This document shows positions 1-8,014 of a stretch of DNA of 64,000 nt, piece after piece (the stretch's first letter is position 1; each line of letters begins with the position of its first letter). The translations under genes were made by a program, and so were the position numbers. The notes beneath the pieces are model-generated. The model was not told where the DNA came from. It saw nothing but the letters and a program-made list of their open reading frames with translations, and did no database searches. Origin of the DNA: an uncultured Umboniibacter sp. (lineage in GTDB: Bacteria; Pseudomonadota; Gammaproteobacteria; Pseudomonadales; DSM-25080). Where the stretch lies: assembly GCF_947497555.1 (NCBI RefSeq), contig NZ_CANMGY010000005.1, positions 140,149-204,148 of the forward strand, given 5' to 3'.

Positions 1-740
1 CCTTTCTTAGCCGCCGATTTTTTAGCGGGAGTTCTTTTCGCAGGCGATTTTTTGACGGGCGCTTTTTTCTCGTCACTGATCGTGTTTGCCGAAGCGCGTT
101 TAGTTGTAGTTCTTTGCACTGGCGTCTTTAACGAAGGCTGGGCGAACATTGCGTCCACAAATTTCACAGCCTCTTTTTCAAGGCTAACAGCAATCGACTC
201 AACACGGCGACCGAAGTAACGGTCGAGCATGGTAGCAGGAATGGCAACACTGAGTCCTGCCGCTGTGGTAATCAGTGCCTTGCTAATGCCGCCAGCTAAG
301 AGACTTGCATCACTGGTTCCTTCGGTCACGATGGCGGCGAATACATCAATCATACCTGTCACTGTGCCCAACAGACCGATTAGTGGAGCAATCGTGGCAA
401 TCACGCCGAGCGCGGTGAGAAAACGTTCCAAATCATGGAGAACCTGGCTTGCTGCGGCCTCCATACTTTCTTTAACGGTATCTCGACCATGCGACGCATT
501 AGCAATACCCGCTGCTAAAATATGCCCTAACGGCGAACTGGTACGCAGATTCCTGAGCCTGTCATTACTCAGTTGGCCGCTATCTTTATATTGATGCCAT
601 ACTTCAGCCGTTAAGTTTTTAGGCAAGATGTTCGCTGGAAGTAATGCCCAATAGCGCTCAAGCGCAATAGCTACTACCGCTATAGAACATAATACGAGTG
701 GTAGCATGAGCCAGCCACCTGCCATTAAAATATCGTACAC
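1..740 (-). CDS. exbB: MotA/TolQ/ExbB-type proton channel protein, 3' end outside window
   Basis: This is an inner-membrane proton-channel subunit of the ExbB/TolQ family, which normally works with an ExbD/TolR partner to energise outer-membrane processes. The start is GTG at 740, with AAGGGG seven bases upstream. A membrane segment follows at once (residues ~5-25), and the conserved second and third membrane helices lie around residues 110-170, with the family-typical run IAPLIGLLGTVTGM. After about residue 205 the protein turns into a Lys/Ala/Pro tail with repeated PAKK/PVKK units, and it is still open at the window edge after 246 codons. Usual members are ~210 aa without such a tail. It follows comEC by 10 bases, as in Pseudomonas, where exbD, lpxK and related genes come next. 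Confidence 0.85.
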   Translation of the reverse strand, partial: MYDILMAGGWLMLPLVLCSIAVVAIALERYWALLPANILPKNLTAEVWHQYKDSGQLSNDRLRNLRTSSPLGHILAAGIANASHGRDTVKESMEAAASQVLHDLERFLTALGVIATIAPLIGLLGTVTGMIDVFAAIVTEGTSDASLLAGGISKALITTAAGLSVAIPATMLDRYFGRRVESIAVSLEKEAVKFVDAMFAQPSLKTPVQRTTTKRASANTISDEKKAPVKKSPAKRTPAKKSAAKK

Positions 741-750
741 AAACTACCCC

Positions 751-2766
751 TTAATTCACCGAGACTTTGCAGTCCTTAGCGGAAATGAGTTCTAAACAAC
801 TTAATCGGATCAACTCAACGTCATCCACCTTAGAAAAGGTTATAGTGCCTACCTTAGCTGTGACAAGCGTTTTAACACCAAATTGTGATAATTTGTGAAT
901 TACTGTATTCGAAGGGTGACCAAATCGATTATCCTGCCCAGAAGAAATGATTGCGAATTTCGGCCTAACCTTACTCAATAACGCATACGATGTTGAGGTC
1001 GCGCTACCATGATGAGCCAGTACCGCAATATCGGCTGTCAAATTTGGCCACATTCTTAACATCGCTAGCTCATCGTTCAACCCCATGTCACCCAAAACTA
1101 AAACTCGCAAGCCGTCTAATTCGATCAACCAGGCGCAACTTGCACTGTTATTCCTAAGTAAGCGCTGCGAATAGCGAGGCCAGAGTACTAACGTTCTCGC
1201 GTTGCCTATTTGCCAACGCTGTCCGGCACTGCAGGATTGCAAGCCATTGAATCTCGTGGAAGGTCTTAGCTCACGCATTGCGGCAAGACCTCCTGCATGA
1301 TCCGCATCGCTATGACTTAGAAAATAGTTAACGTGGCGAGGCTTTAGCGCCACCAATTGAGGCCAAATTGTTCGCTGCACCACCGCACCGAACTCAGTAC
1401 TTCCGAAGCCCGTGTCATAAAGACTAAAATTAGCCTCAGATAGAACACTAACGGCACTCCCCTGGCCCACATCGTGAATTCTTAGCTGACTTAACTGAGA
1501 ACTTGTGAACCAAGTGATAACGAGAAGAAAGCCCCCCAGTAACTTGAATGAGCCGGGACTTATAATGATCACATACACACTCAAGGCAAATAGCGCTAAG
1601 TACCAATCAGCGTTGATCGATAGCCATGGCGTTCCGGTAGATGGAAGCCATCTAATAATCAGTTCAAGCATCGCCTCGAGAAACTGAGATAGCTGCTCAA
1701 AAGGAAGAATTAGCGCCAATAGTGCAGACGGCACGACCAAGCCCCATAACGGTACCAAAATAAGATTTGTAGCGAATGATTGAAAAGGATTAGTGGGGAG
1801 CTGACTGATCCCTGCCGACAGTAAACTTATCGATAACTGTGCGGCACTGACTTTAGTCACCCCACCACCCTTTGCCCCAACGTAGAGGGTTAAAATGCAG
1901 AGCACAGCACTAAATGAATACCAAAATCCGGGTCGCCAAATCAGCTGAGGGGCCCATAACAACATTGACAGTGCTACCGCAGTTAAGATCGCGTAACGGT
2001 TAAATATTCGAGCTGACCACCAGGTGATCGCCGCGAAGAGAATCATTAACCAAACTCGGCCCACTGCTACTCCCCATGCCACCCAGATTAGATAGCAACA
2101 AATAGCTAGCAGGCTCAATTTCCGCGCGGTATAAAGTCCCACGACGCGTCTCGATAGCCAGCTTATGGCGAGATAGATGACGCCAATATGGAGACCACTG
2201 ACCACGAATAAATGTAGCGTTCCAGTGCGCCTAAGCTGCTCAACTTCATTAGCGTTAAGCAGCCTAAAATGCCCCTGAACTAATGCCCTAAGTCGAGGAA
2301 ACTTGGCTTCAGAAACTGCGCTTTGCAGCACTGAGCAATCGATCTCAAAATTATCTGAGTAAGCATGTGGGACCAGCTGTTGTTGACGCTGGGAGCGATT
2401 GCCGTAATCTTCAGGAGCTGGGCGGTACCGCCAACTTACTTGGCCGCTGAAAAGGCAGTTGGGCTCAATCTGAGCATGTTGATCAATCCGAATACGAAGA
2501 TCCTGCTCGTGAAAACTAAGCTGCTGAGAAAAGCCCCCTTTGTTGACCTCAGAGACCGTAGCGTCGATACTTTGATGGCGACCTGAATAGTCAAAATAGT
2601 AGTGACCAAGAAAAGCACAGGTCAGCATAATAACTAGGCCCGCATGCCGACGCGACACGAATAGTATCGCTATAATCAAGCAGCCATAGAACCACCCAGT
2701 TAGGGCGACATAATTTGCCAACATCCACACCAGCAGTAAGAGAACGAGCACAATGATGACTAGCAT
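751..2766 (-). CDS. comEC: ComEC/Rec2-type DNA internalisation protein
   Basis: This is the inner-membrane channel protein that carries single-stranded DNA into the cytoplasm during natural transformation. The N-terminal half is a chain of membrane segments. The middle holds the competence domain (RTGTLHLFVVSGLHIG region). The last ~245 residues are a metallo-beta-lactamase-like domain with HDVGQG, HSDADHAGG, LGDMG and AHHGS motifs. I chose the ATG at 2766 because AGGAG sits seven bases before it. An upstream ATG at 2856 would add 30 residues without a ribosome site and would lie deep inside the opposite gene. The resulting 671 aa is a little short of the usual ~750. Its start overlaps the start of the divergent flavodoxin gene by 14 bases. 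Confidence 0.88.
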   Translation of the reverse strand: MLVIIVLVLLLLVWMLANYVALTGWFYGCLIIAILFVSRRHAGLVIMLTCAFLGHYYFDYSGRHQSIDATVSEVNKGGFSQQLSFHEQDLRIRIDQHAQIEPNCLFSGQVSWRYRPAPEDYGNRSQRQQQLVPHAYSDNFEIDCSVLQSAVSEAKFPRLRALVQGHFRLLNANEVEQLRRTGTLHLFVVSGLHIGVIYLAISWLSRRVVGLYTARKLSLLAICCYLIWVAWGVAVGRVWLMILFAAITWWSARIFNRYAILTAVALSMLLWAPQLIWRPGFWYSFSAVLCILTLYVGAKGGGVTKVSAAQLSISLLSAGISQLPTNPFQSFATNLILVPLWGLVVPSALLALILPFEQLSQFLEAMLELIIRWLPSTGTPWLSINADWYLALFALSVYVIIISPGSFKLLGGFLLVITWFTSSQLSQLRIHDVGQGSAVSVLSEANFSLYDTGFGSTEFGAVVQRTIWPQLVALKPRHVNYFLSHSDADHAGGLAAMRELRPSTRFNGLQSCSAGQRWQIGNARTLVLWPRYSQRLLRNNSASCAWLIELDGLRVLVLGDMGLNDELAMLRMWPNLTADIAVLAHHGSATSTSYALLSKVRPKFAIISSGQDNRFGHPSNTVIHKLSQFGVKTLVTAKVGTITFSKVDDVELIRLSCLELISAKDCKVSVN

Positions 2767-3220
2767 TAAAACGCTCCTACTTGTTAAACACAGTAAGACG
2801 GGTAATACGCAACTGCTTTGTGACGCCTTTCTTGAGGGAGCTAGACGTGTCTCCAATATTCGGGTTCGTATCGTTGATGCTCTTCACGGTGTTCCATCGG
2901 ATCTCATGGAGTGTTCGGCACTCGTTCTAGCAACACCCGAAAACTTCGGCACTATGTCTGGCGGAATGAAACACTTCTTCGACCAAACCTATTATGAAGT
3001 CGAAGCGTTACAACTAGCACTACCCTATCAGTTAATAATTAGCGCAGGTAACGACGGAACGGGAGCGGAGAGAGAAATGCAACGTATTCTTACAGGATAT
3101 AAATTTCGGCAGATTGGCACCGCTCTTATCGTTCGCGGAAGACCGTTAGGTCCTGACCTTGACGCAGCGGAAGAACTGGGAGAATCCGTAGCAACCGCCC
3201 TGGAATTAGGTATTATTTGA
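2753..3220 (+). CDS. flavodoxin-like NAD(P)H-dependent oxidoreductase family protein
   Basis: This is a 155-residue single-domain flavodoxin fold. The N-terminal strand and phosphate loop read LLVKHSKTGNTQ (residues ~8-19), the usual FMN-phosphate-binding T-G-N-T pattern. A second conserved stretch, TPENFGTMSGGMKHFFD (~61-77), is typical of the family and lies near the isoalloxazine ring. It is presumably a cytoplasmic FMN-binding electron-transfer protein or reductase; the substrate is unknown. The gene diverges from comEC and their first codons overlap. The ribosome site is poor (AAGAGA well upstream), and a second ATG follows directly at 2756. Confidence 0.75.
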   Translation: MMTSIKTLLLVKHSKTGNTQLLCDAFLEGARRVSNIRVRIVDALHGVPSDLMECSALVLATPENFGTMSGGMKHFFDQTYYEVEALQLALPYQLIISAGNDGTGAEREMQRILTGYKFRQIGTALIVRGRPLGPDLDAAEELGESVATALELGII

Positions 3221-3278
3221 GTACTTTTTATTCAGTGCGAAATAATTCCTAAGCTTTCCCTGCCTTTTAATAGATTTT

Positions 3279-3306
3279 TCGCCTAATCGGGCACATAATT
3301 AGGCGA
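3279..3306. repeat. 9-bp perfect inverted repeat, 10-nt loop
   Basis: TCGCCTAAT and ATTAGGCGA flank a ten-base loop between the flavodoxin-like gene and the DUF2062 gene. No T-run follows it on the plus strand, so a factor-independent terminator is not obvious; an operator or a small dispersed palindrome is possible. A related GCCTAA/TTAGGC repeat lies upstream of phhA at 48091-48111. Confidence 0.55.
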
Positions 3307-3330
3307 CCTAATTTGATAGCACAACCTTAG

Positions 3331-3846
3331 ATGCCCAAAAACTTCTTTAAAAAGATCATCCCTGACCCTCAGTATCTTCGTGAGCATAAAGGCTTGTCGT
3401 GGATTCAGCATTGGTTAGCGGATGGTAGCCTATGGCATCTAAACCGCCGTTCGGTTTCTCGAGCGGTATTTATAGGTATCTTTTGTAGTTTTCTACCAAT
3501 CCCATTTCAGATGCTAGCCGCTGCAGCGTTAGCGGTGTTGCTTAGCGCAAATATTGCCTTATCCGTCGTTCTTGTCTGGATAAGTAACCCTGTCACCATG
3601 CCATTCCTCTTTTACGGCTCGTATCGTGTTGGCTTATTACTGCTTGGACAGCCGCCTATTCCTATGCCAGATGAACTGTCGTTAGAATGGCTAGGTGAGC
3701 AACTCTCAACATCTTGGCTTCCCTTCCTAATTGGCTGTATAAGCTGCGGTTGCTTCTTTGGTGGGATTGGTTGGTCGGTTGCCAGAGGCTTCTGGCGTTT
3801 TCACGTAATCCGAGCCTGGAAAAATCGCCATAAAAACAGAAAATAG
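3331..3846 (+). CDS. DUF2062 domain membrane protein
   Basis: This 171-residue protein has the DUF2062 layout. A soluble N-terminus of ~45 residues has the usual WIQHWLADGSLWHLNRRSVSRAVFIGIFCSF-like opening. Two hydrophobic regions follow (about 45-90 and 125-150), and the C-terminus is basic. The family is widespread in proteobacteria and its function is not known; an inner-membrane location is likely. It sits between comEC and lolCDE, as in Pseudomonas. No strong ribosome site precedes the ATG. It converges on lolE with a 29-base gap and no clear terminator between them. Confidence 0.8.
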   Translation: MPKNFFKKIIPDPQYLREHKGLSWIQHWLADGSLWHLNRRSVSRAVFIGIFCSFLPIPFQMLAAAALAVLLSANIALSVVLVWISNPVTMPFLFYGSYRVGLLLLGQPPIPMPDELSLEWLGEQLSTSWLPFLIGCISCGCFFGGIGWSVARGFWRFHVIRAWKNRHKNRK

Positions 3847-3875
3847 CGTCCTGTCCTCAATTTAAAATCTCAAGT

Positions 3876-5099
3876 TCAAATCTCAAGTTGTAAAACTTTG
3901 GCTGGGTCTACTTTGGATGCGCGCCAAGCGGGAAAGACTGATACGAGCGAACTCGCCAAGATTGCCGAACCTGCCACTAACCCAATCGTATCAATAGTCA
4001 GAAATACCGGAATGAAATCAACAGGATATACGTCTGAGCTGAGTAACGATGCGCCGGTAAACAGTTCGATCGCCTCACCTAACCATGGCAGCGCGAGGCA
4101 CACCATGACCCCAGCAATGACGCCTTTTAAAGCCGCATTAACGCCCACCATAAATCCCTGACTCACGAAAATTCGCATGATGGCAAACCGAGAAGCCCCC
4201 ATAGAGCGAAGAATGGCGATATCGGATTTCTTTTCAATGACAACCATTGTCAACGTGGTCACTACATTGAAGACCGCTGCGAGGATAATCAGCAGTAATA
4301 ATAGATTAATCATCTGTTTTGATGTTTGTATAGCGAACGATAACTGGCGAAATTGGCGCTGCCAACTTTTTGAGGTATAGCCACCACCCATACTCTCAGC
4401 AATGAGCAGGCCCGTCATATCGGCGCGGTAAAGATCCGTGAGCTTAAGTTTGATTCCGTCAACGCGGGTTCGCTTAAGCCAAGACAATGCGGAATCAATA
4501 GTCGTGATCGCCAGCACATGATCAAGCTCAGTCCCTGAGGCTATAACCGCCACCACCTTTAAGCTCCGAATGGTGGACTGACTGCCATCGGTACTCCCGG
4601 GAATCATTAAAGTTAAGGATTGCCCCACGGTTAGATTAAGTTCTTCAGCAATCGCCGAGCCTAATGCAATGGAGTCATCCCTTACTAGATCAGAAAGACT
4701 CCCCGACGCGACGAATTCAGCGATTGGACTAAATTGCATTTCCGATTCTAGCTCAATAGCTGAAAGGATACCGGGGGCAACCTGCGTTCCGCTCTTAAAA
4801 AGGACTGACTGATTAATATAGGGTGCTGCCGAAGTGACTTCCGGCAGTGCTTCGAGGTTGGCAATCGCTTGAGGCCAGTCACCGACTCCGCCATAACGGC
4901 TCAGCTCAACATGTGGCACTAGATTTAAGATCCGTTCCTCAAGCTCTCGCTCAAAGCCATCAATGACGGCAATCACTACCACTAAGATTGCCACCGATAA
5001 CGCGAGTCCCTTCCCCGCTAAACTCGAAATAAACCCAATCAGTGAACCCTGCTGAGTCACCTTGGAATAGCGTTGACCGATATCAAAACTGACGCGCAT
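3876..5099 (-). CDS. lolE: lipoprotein-releasing ABC transporter permease LolE
   Basis: This is one of the two inner-membrane permeases of LolCDE, which extracts outer-membrane lipoproteins from the inner membrane and hands them to LolA. It has 407 residues: an N-terminal membrane helix (~20-45), a large periplasmic domain (~45-260), then three helices of the FtsX type with the loop VVIEKKSDIAILRSMGAS. Its ATG overlaps the last base of the lolD stop codon (TAATG), and GAGGG lies six bases upstream, so translation is probably coupled. I call it LolE from its position as the last gene of lolC-lolD-lolE. LolC and LolE are paralogues, so the letter is less certain than the function. Confidence 0.87.
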   Translation of the reverse strand: MRVSFDIGQRYSKVTQQGSLIGFISSLAGKGLALSVAILVVVIAVIDGFERELEERILNLVPHVELSRYGGVGDWPQAIANLEALPEVTSAAPYINQSVLFKSGTQVAPGILSAIELESEMQFSPIAEFVASGSLSDLVRDDSIALGSAIAEELNLTVGQSLTLMIPGSTDGSQSTIRSLKVVAVIASGTELDHVLAITTIDSALSWLKRTRVDGIKLKLTDLYRADMTGLLIAESMGGGYTSKSWQRQFRQLSFAIQTSKQMINLLLLLIILAAVFNVVTTLTMVVIEKKSDIAILRSMGASRFAIMRIFVSQGFMVGVNAALKGVIAGVMVCLALPWLGEAIELFTGASLLSSDVYPVDFIPVFLTIDTIGLVAGSAILASSLVSVFPAWRASKVDPAKVLQLEI

Positions 5100-5779
5100 T
5101 ATTCGCCCTCTAGTCTACCGTCATTGAGCGTCATCACCCTATCGGCATAGGCTGCGAAACTCGGATCGTGAGTCACAATAACGAAGGCTGTCGCCGCAGA
5201 TTGACTTAATTCCCGAATGAGATCTCTGACTTCTGACGCCGTCTCTACATCTAAGTTACCGGTAGGTTCGTCCATCAGAACTACTGCGGGGTTATTTGCC
5301 AAACCTCTAGCAATGGCGACACGCTGCCTTTCACCCCCGGAGAGTTCATTGGGTCGATGCTTCGCCCGTTCCAATAAGCCAACTTTTTCCAGTAGTTCAA
5401 GTGCTCGCGTGCGCGCTTCGGATCTGCTCACACCCGCAATTCGGAGCGGCATTGCAACGTTCTCAACCGCACTAAACTCTGGCAATAAGTGATGGAATTG
5501 ATAAACAAAGCCAAGTGACTGATTACGAACACGATCACGCTCACGCTCGCCAGTTTTTTGCCAACAACACCCCGCGAGAGTCACTTCACCGCTGTCTGGA
5601 TGGTCAAGTCCCGCTAATAGATTCAGCAACGTTGATTTACCACTCCCGGAACGGCCAACAATGGCAACCATTTCACCTTCACCAACCGTGATATCCAAGT
5701 TACGAAGTATTGGGAGGGTATTTTGCCCTTGCTGATAGGACTTACTGATGGCGCTTGCCGACAACATGACTTTACTCAT
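5099..5779 (-). CDS. lolD: lipoprotein-releasing ABC transporter ATPase LolD
   Basis: This is the cytoplasmic ATPase that drives lipoprotein release by LolCDE. The 226 residues contain Walker A GRSGSGKST (42-50), the Q-loop at Q94, the signature LSGGE (146-150) and Walker B VVLMDEP (166-172) with the following D-loop NLD. It starts inside the end of lolC (8-base overlap) and its stop overlaps the lolE start, so the three genes form one compact operon. Length and motifs match the MacB/LolD subfamily, and the flanking permeases make LolD the clear choice. Confidence 0.95.
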   Translation of the reverse strand: MSKVMLSASAISKSYQQGQNTLPILRNLDITVGEGEMVAIVGRSGSGKSTLLNLLAGLDHPDSGEVTLAGCCWQKTGERERDRVRNQSLGFVYQFHHLLPEFSAVENVAMPLRIAGVSRSEARTRALELLEKVGLLERAKHRPNELSGGERQRVAIARGLANNPAVVLMDEPTGNLDVETASEVRDLIRELSQSAATAFVIVTHDPSFAAYADRVMTLNDGRLEGE

Positions 5780-6986
5780 AATTCAACGCTTCCGCTGGTT
5801 CAATAGTTAGGGCTTTCTTGACGGGATGCCAAATCGCTAGCGCGGCGATCAACGCGGTAGCAACATTCACAAGAACAACGTCACGCCAGTCAAGAGAAGT
5901 CGGCAGATAGTTAACGTAATAGATGCTGGGGTCAAAGAGGTAAATTCCCAAAGTCTCCTGAATCCAATTACTGAATTCTCGGAAATATAAGCTTAAAAGA
6001 ACCCCAATCGTTGAACCAACTAGGATCCCCGCCCCACCAATGATGATTCCTTGATATGCAAAAATTCGGCCCGCTGCTCTTCGAGATAAACCCTGTGTTC
6101 TCATTACTGCTATGCCCTTACGTTTATTCAATACTTGCATCGACAAGGCTGCAATAACGTTAAATGCCGCTACGGCTACGATCGCTAACAGGACGAATGA
6201 GGTAACACGTTTTTCCATTGCAATGGCGGCGAACAGCGCTTGGTGCTTATCCTGCCAAGACTGTATTTTATTGACATCCTTCCTTAGCTCAAGGCGCGCA
6301 ATAAGGGGGGCAAGGTCGAAGGCCCGGGTAGTTCGAACAGCTAACTCGGATTGGTAATGACTACCGCGCATTAATAACTCGCCGATTCGGAGTGGGATAA
6401 AGACCTGAGCCGAGTCTGTATCTGAGCTTGAACTGTAGAGACCAACAATTCGCAGTGACTTACTTCTGGGAAACAGTCCAGCCGGGGTTGAGATAAAGCT
6501 AGGTAGAAGAAGGTTCAGCGAATCGCCGACATCAAGGCGCCAACGACGTGCCTGTAGTTGACTCACCACAATATTGAAACGGTCGTCTTGGTCCAGCCAC
6601 CTACCCGCCACCAGGTACGAATCCATGGGCACTACGTGGATATATTTGTTGGCTATGACAGCGTTAACTTCTACGCCTTGAAGTTGCGACGCAGACTGCC
6701 CTATCGCAGTAAAACGGAGAACCGGCGCGGTGGCCAGCACATCAACCTCGCTAAAATCTTCGAGGGTACTAGAATCTAGCGCCACATAAAGGTGCGGTTC
6801 CGCAGCAACTACCCGAGTACGAATCTCATCTGAGAAGCCATTCAATACCGACATCACGGTGATTAGGCTACAAACACCCAAAGCTATTCCCAGTACCGAG
6901 GTAAGCGTAATAAATGAAGCAAACCAGCCTGCGTGTTTAGCGCGGAGGAATCGCCAGGCAACCGAAAGCAGAAATCTCTGCGTCAT
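5772..6986 (-). CDS. lolC: lipoprotein-releasing ABC transporter permease LolC
   Basis: This is the first gene of lolCDE. Its product is a 404-residue permease with an N-terminal membrane helix (~20-50, TLTSVLGIALGVCSLITVMSV), a periplasmic domain to ~265, and three C-terminal helices of FtsX type with the coupling stretch KRKGIAVMRTQGLS. It works with LolE as a heterodimer around LolD. By gene order it matches LolC, the subunit that docks LolA in E. coli; I infer this from position. The gene diverges from a small exported-protein gene across an ~85-base gap that should hold both promoters. Confidence 0.88.
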   Translation of the reverse strand: MTQRFLLSVAWRFLRAKHAGWFASFITLTSVLGIALGVCSLITVMSVLNGFSDEIRTRVVAAEPHLYVALDSSTLEDFSEVDVLATAPVLRFTAIGQSASQLQGVEVNAVIANKYIHVVPMDSYLVAGRWLDQDDRFNIVVSQLQARRWRLDVGDSLNLLLPSFISTPAGLFPRSKSLRIVGLYSSSSDTDSAQVFIPLRIGELLMRGSHYQSELAVRTTRAFDLAPLIARLELRKDVNKIQSWQDKHQALFAAIAMEKRVTSFVLLAIVAVAAFNVIAALSMQVLNKRKGIAVMRTQGLSRRAAGRIFAYQGIIIGGAGILVGSTIGVLLSLYFREFSNWIQETLGIYLFDPSIYYVNYLPTSLDWRDVVLVNVATALIAALAIWHPVKKALTIEPAEALNYE

Positions 6987-7071
6987 GTTTCACAATATCC
7001 AATAGCAGTAACTGAGTGTTAATTATCTACATGATACACTGCTAGACTGAATTCACACTATGGAAAATACT

Positions 7072-7356
7072 ATGAAACTCGCTGTTGTTTGTATATTGCT
7101 TAGTCTCACCTCAATAACCTCTGTCACGTTTGCGGAAGATATTAAAGTTCCTGTGGTTCAAGAAACCGATACTGATCTTACGCTCCCTTCTCGCGGACAG
7201 ACACAATTGGAGGTGTTATCTGAGTTTGGCGAGCCCACGAGCGAGTCTGTGCCCATTGGGGAACCTGCTATCAGCAGGTGGCACTACGAACAATTCATTG
7301 TCGTATTTGAGGAGCATCGGGTTTTGAGTACAGTTAGTGAGGTAGAAAGTGACTGA
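7072..7356 (+). CDS. small exported protein of unknown function
   Basis: I do not recognise a named family. The 94-residue product has a clear signal peptide: residues 1-17 MKLAVVCILLSLTSITS, cleavage likely after SVTFA, then the acidic mature part EDIKVPVVQET. The mature part resembles short periplasmic proteins with a G-E-P-x-S and W-H-Y-x-x-F-x-V-x-F-E pattern, found beside phosphodiesterase genes in related bacteria. I chose the ATG at 7072 over the one at 7060 because the signal peptide then starts normally and GGA lies seven bases upstream. Its 3' end overlaps the next gene by 8 bases, so the two are probably co-translated. Confidence 0.65.
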   Translation: MKLAVVCILLSLTSITSVTFAEDIKVPVVQETDTDLTLPSRGQTQLEVLSEFGEPTSESVPIGEPAISRWHYEQFIVVFEEHRVLSTVSEVESD

Positions 7357-8014
7357 GATACTCGGACATCGAGGTTGCCGCAAACGCTTTCATGATAATA
7401 CCATGGAGGCCTTTTGGGCCGCCTACCAGTATGGATGCGACGGGATCGAGCTTGACGCTCGCCCCACCTCCGACGGCCGTCTCGCGCTCTATCACGATGC
7501 AAAATTACGGGCGAGAACGGTCTACCAAACCAGTAGTACGGAGATAGCTTCGGCAGATTCAAGAATTCTATTCGATGATAAACTCGCTGAGTTGCCGCCC
7601 TATCCAGGTATGATTCAGCTAGAGTTGAAACCCGCCCCCGTTCACATCTGGCGCCACCACATCAGATTAATTTCCGCCTTTGCCACTAACAATCCTAATG
7701 TCGTAGTAACTTCGTTCGATAGGCAGCTACTGACGCTGATAAATCGTGATCATCCTGAGCTGAGACGAGGGCTTCTCGTCGACAAATTGGACTGCAATCC
7801 AGTTGGGCTTGCTTGGGGATTGGGTTGCGAACTGATCGCTGTGCGTGACAATAGCATTAACCTCAGTCTTTTAAGGAAAGCCAAAGCATACGGTTTAGCG
7901 GTTAGCGTTTGGACGGTAAATAGCCTGAAACGGGCTAAATACCTAAAGACTTTAGGGGTCGACCAAATAATCACTGACCGCCCCTGGGCTTTCTGCCCGC
8001 AACTTAGTCGTTAA
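7349..8014 (+). CDS. glycerophosphodiester phosphodiesterase family protein
   Basis: This 221-residue protein belongs to the GDPD family (TIM barrel), which hydrolyses glycerophosphodiesters to glycerol 3-phosphate and an alcohol. The N-terminus carries the catalytic GHRGC (6-10), followed by N and E in HDNTMEAF and by the metal site [11 protein letters not shown] with a later YHD. The C-terminal VWTVN and TDRP are also typical. No signal peptide is present, so it acts in the cytoplasm. The start is GTG at 7349, with GAGG six bases upstream. It overlaps the preceding small exported-protein gene by 8 bases and overlaps the end of convergent sthA by 11 bases. Confidence 0.85.
   Translation: MTEILGHRGCRKRFHDNTMEAFWAAYQYGCDGIELDARPTSDGRLALYHDAKLRARTVYQTSSTEIASADSRILFDDKLAELPPYPGMIQLELKPAPVHIWRHHIRLISAFATNNPNVVVTSFDRQLLTLINRDHPELRRGLLVDKLDCNPVGLAWGLGCELIAVRDNSINLSLLRKAKAYGLAVSVWTVNSLKRAKYLKTLGVDQIITDRPWAFCPQLSR

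Noticed and set aside
2767..2856. N-terminal extension of ComEC to ATG 2856
   Set aside because: It lies in the opposite gene, has no ribosome site, and the inner ATG has AGGAG at the right distance.
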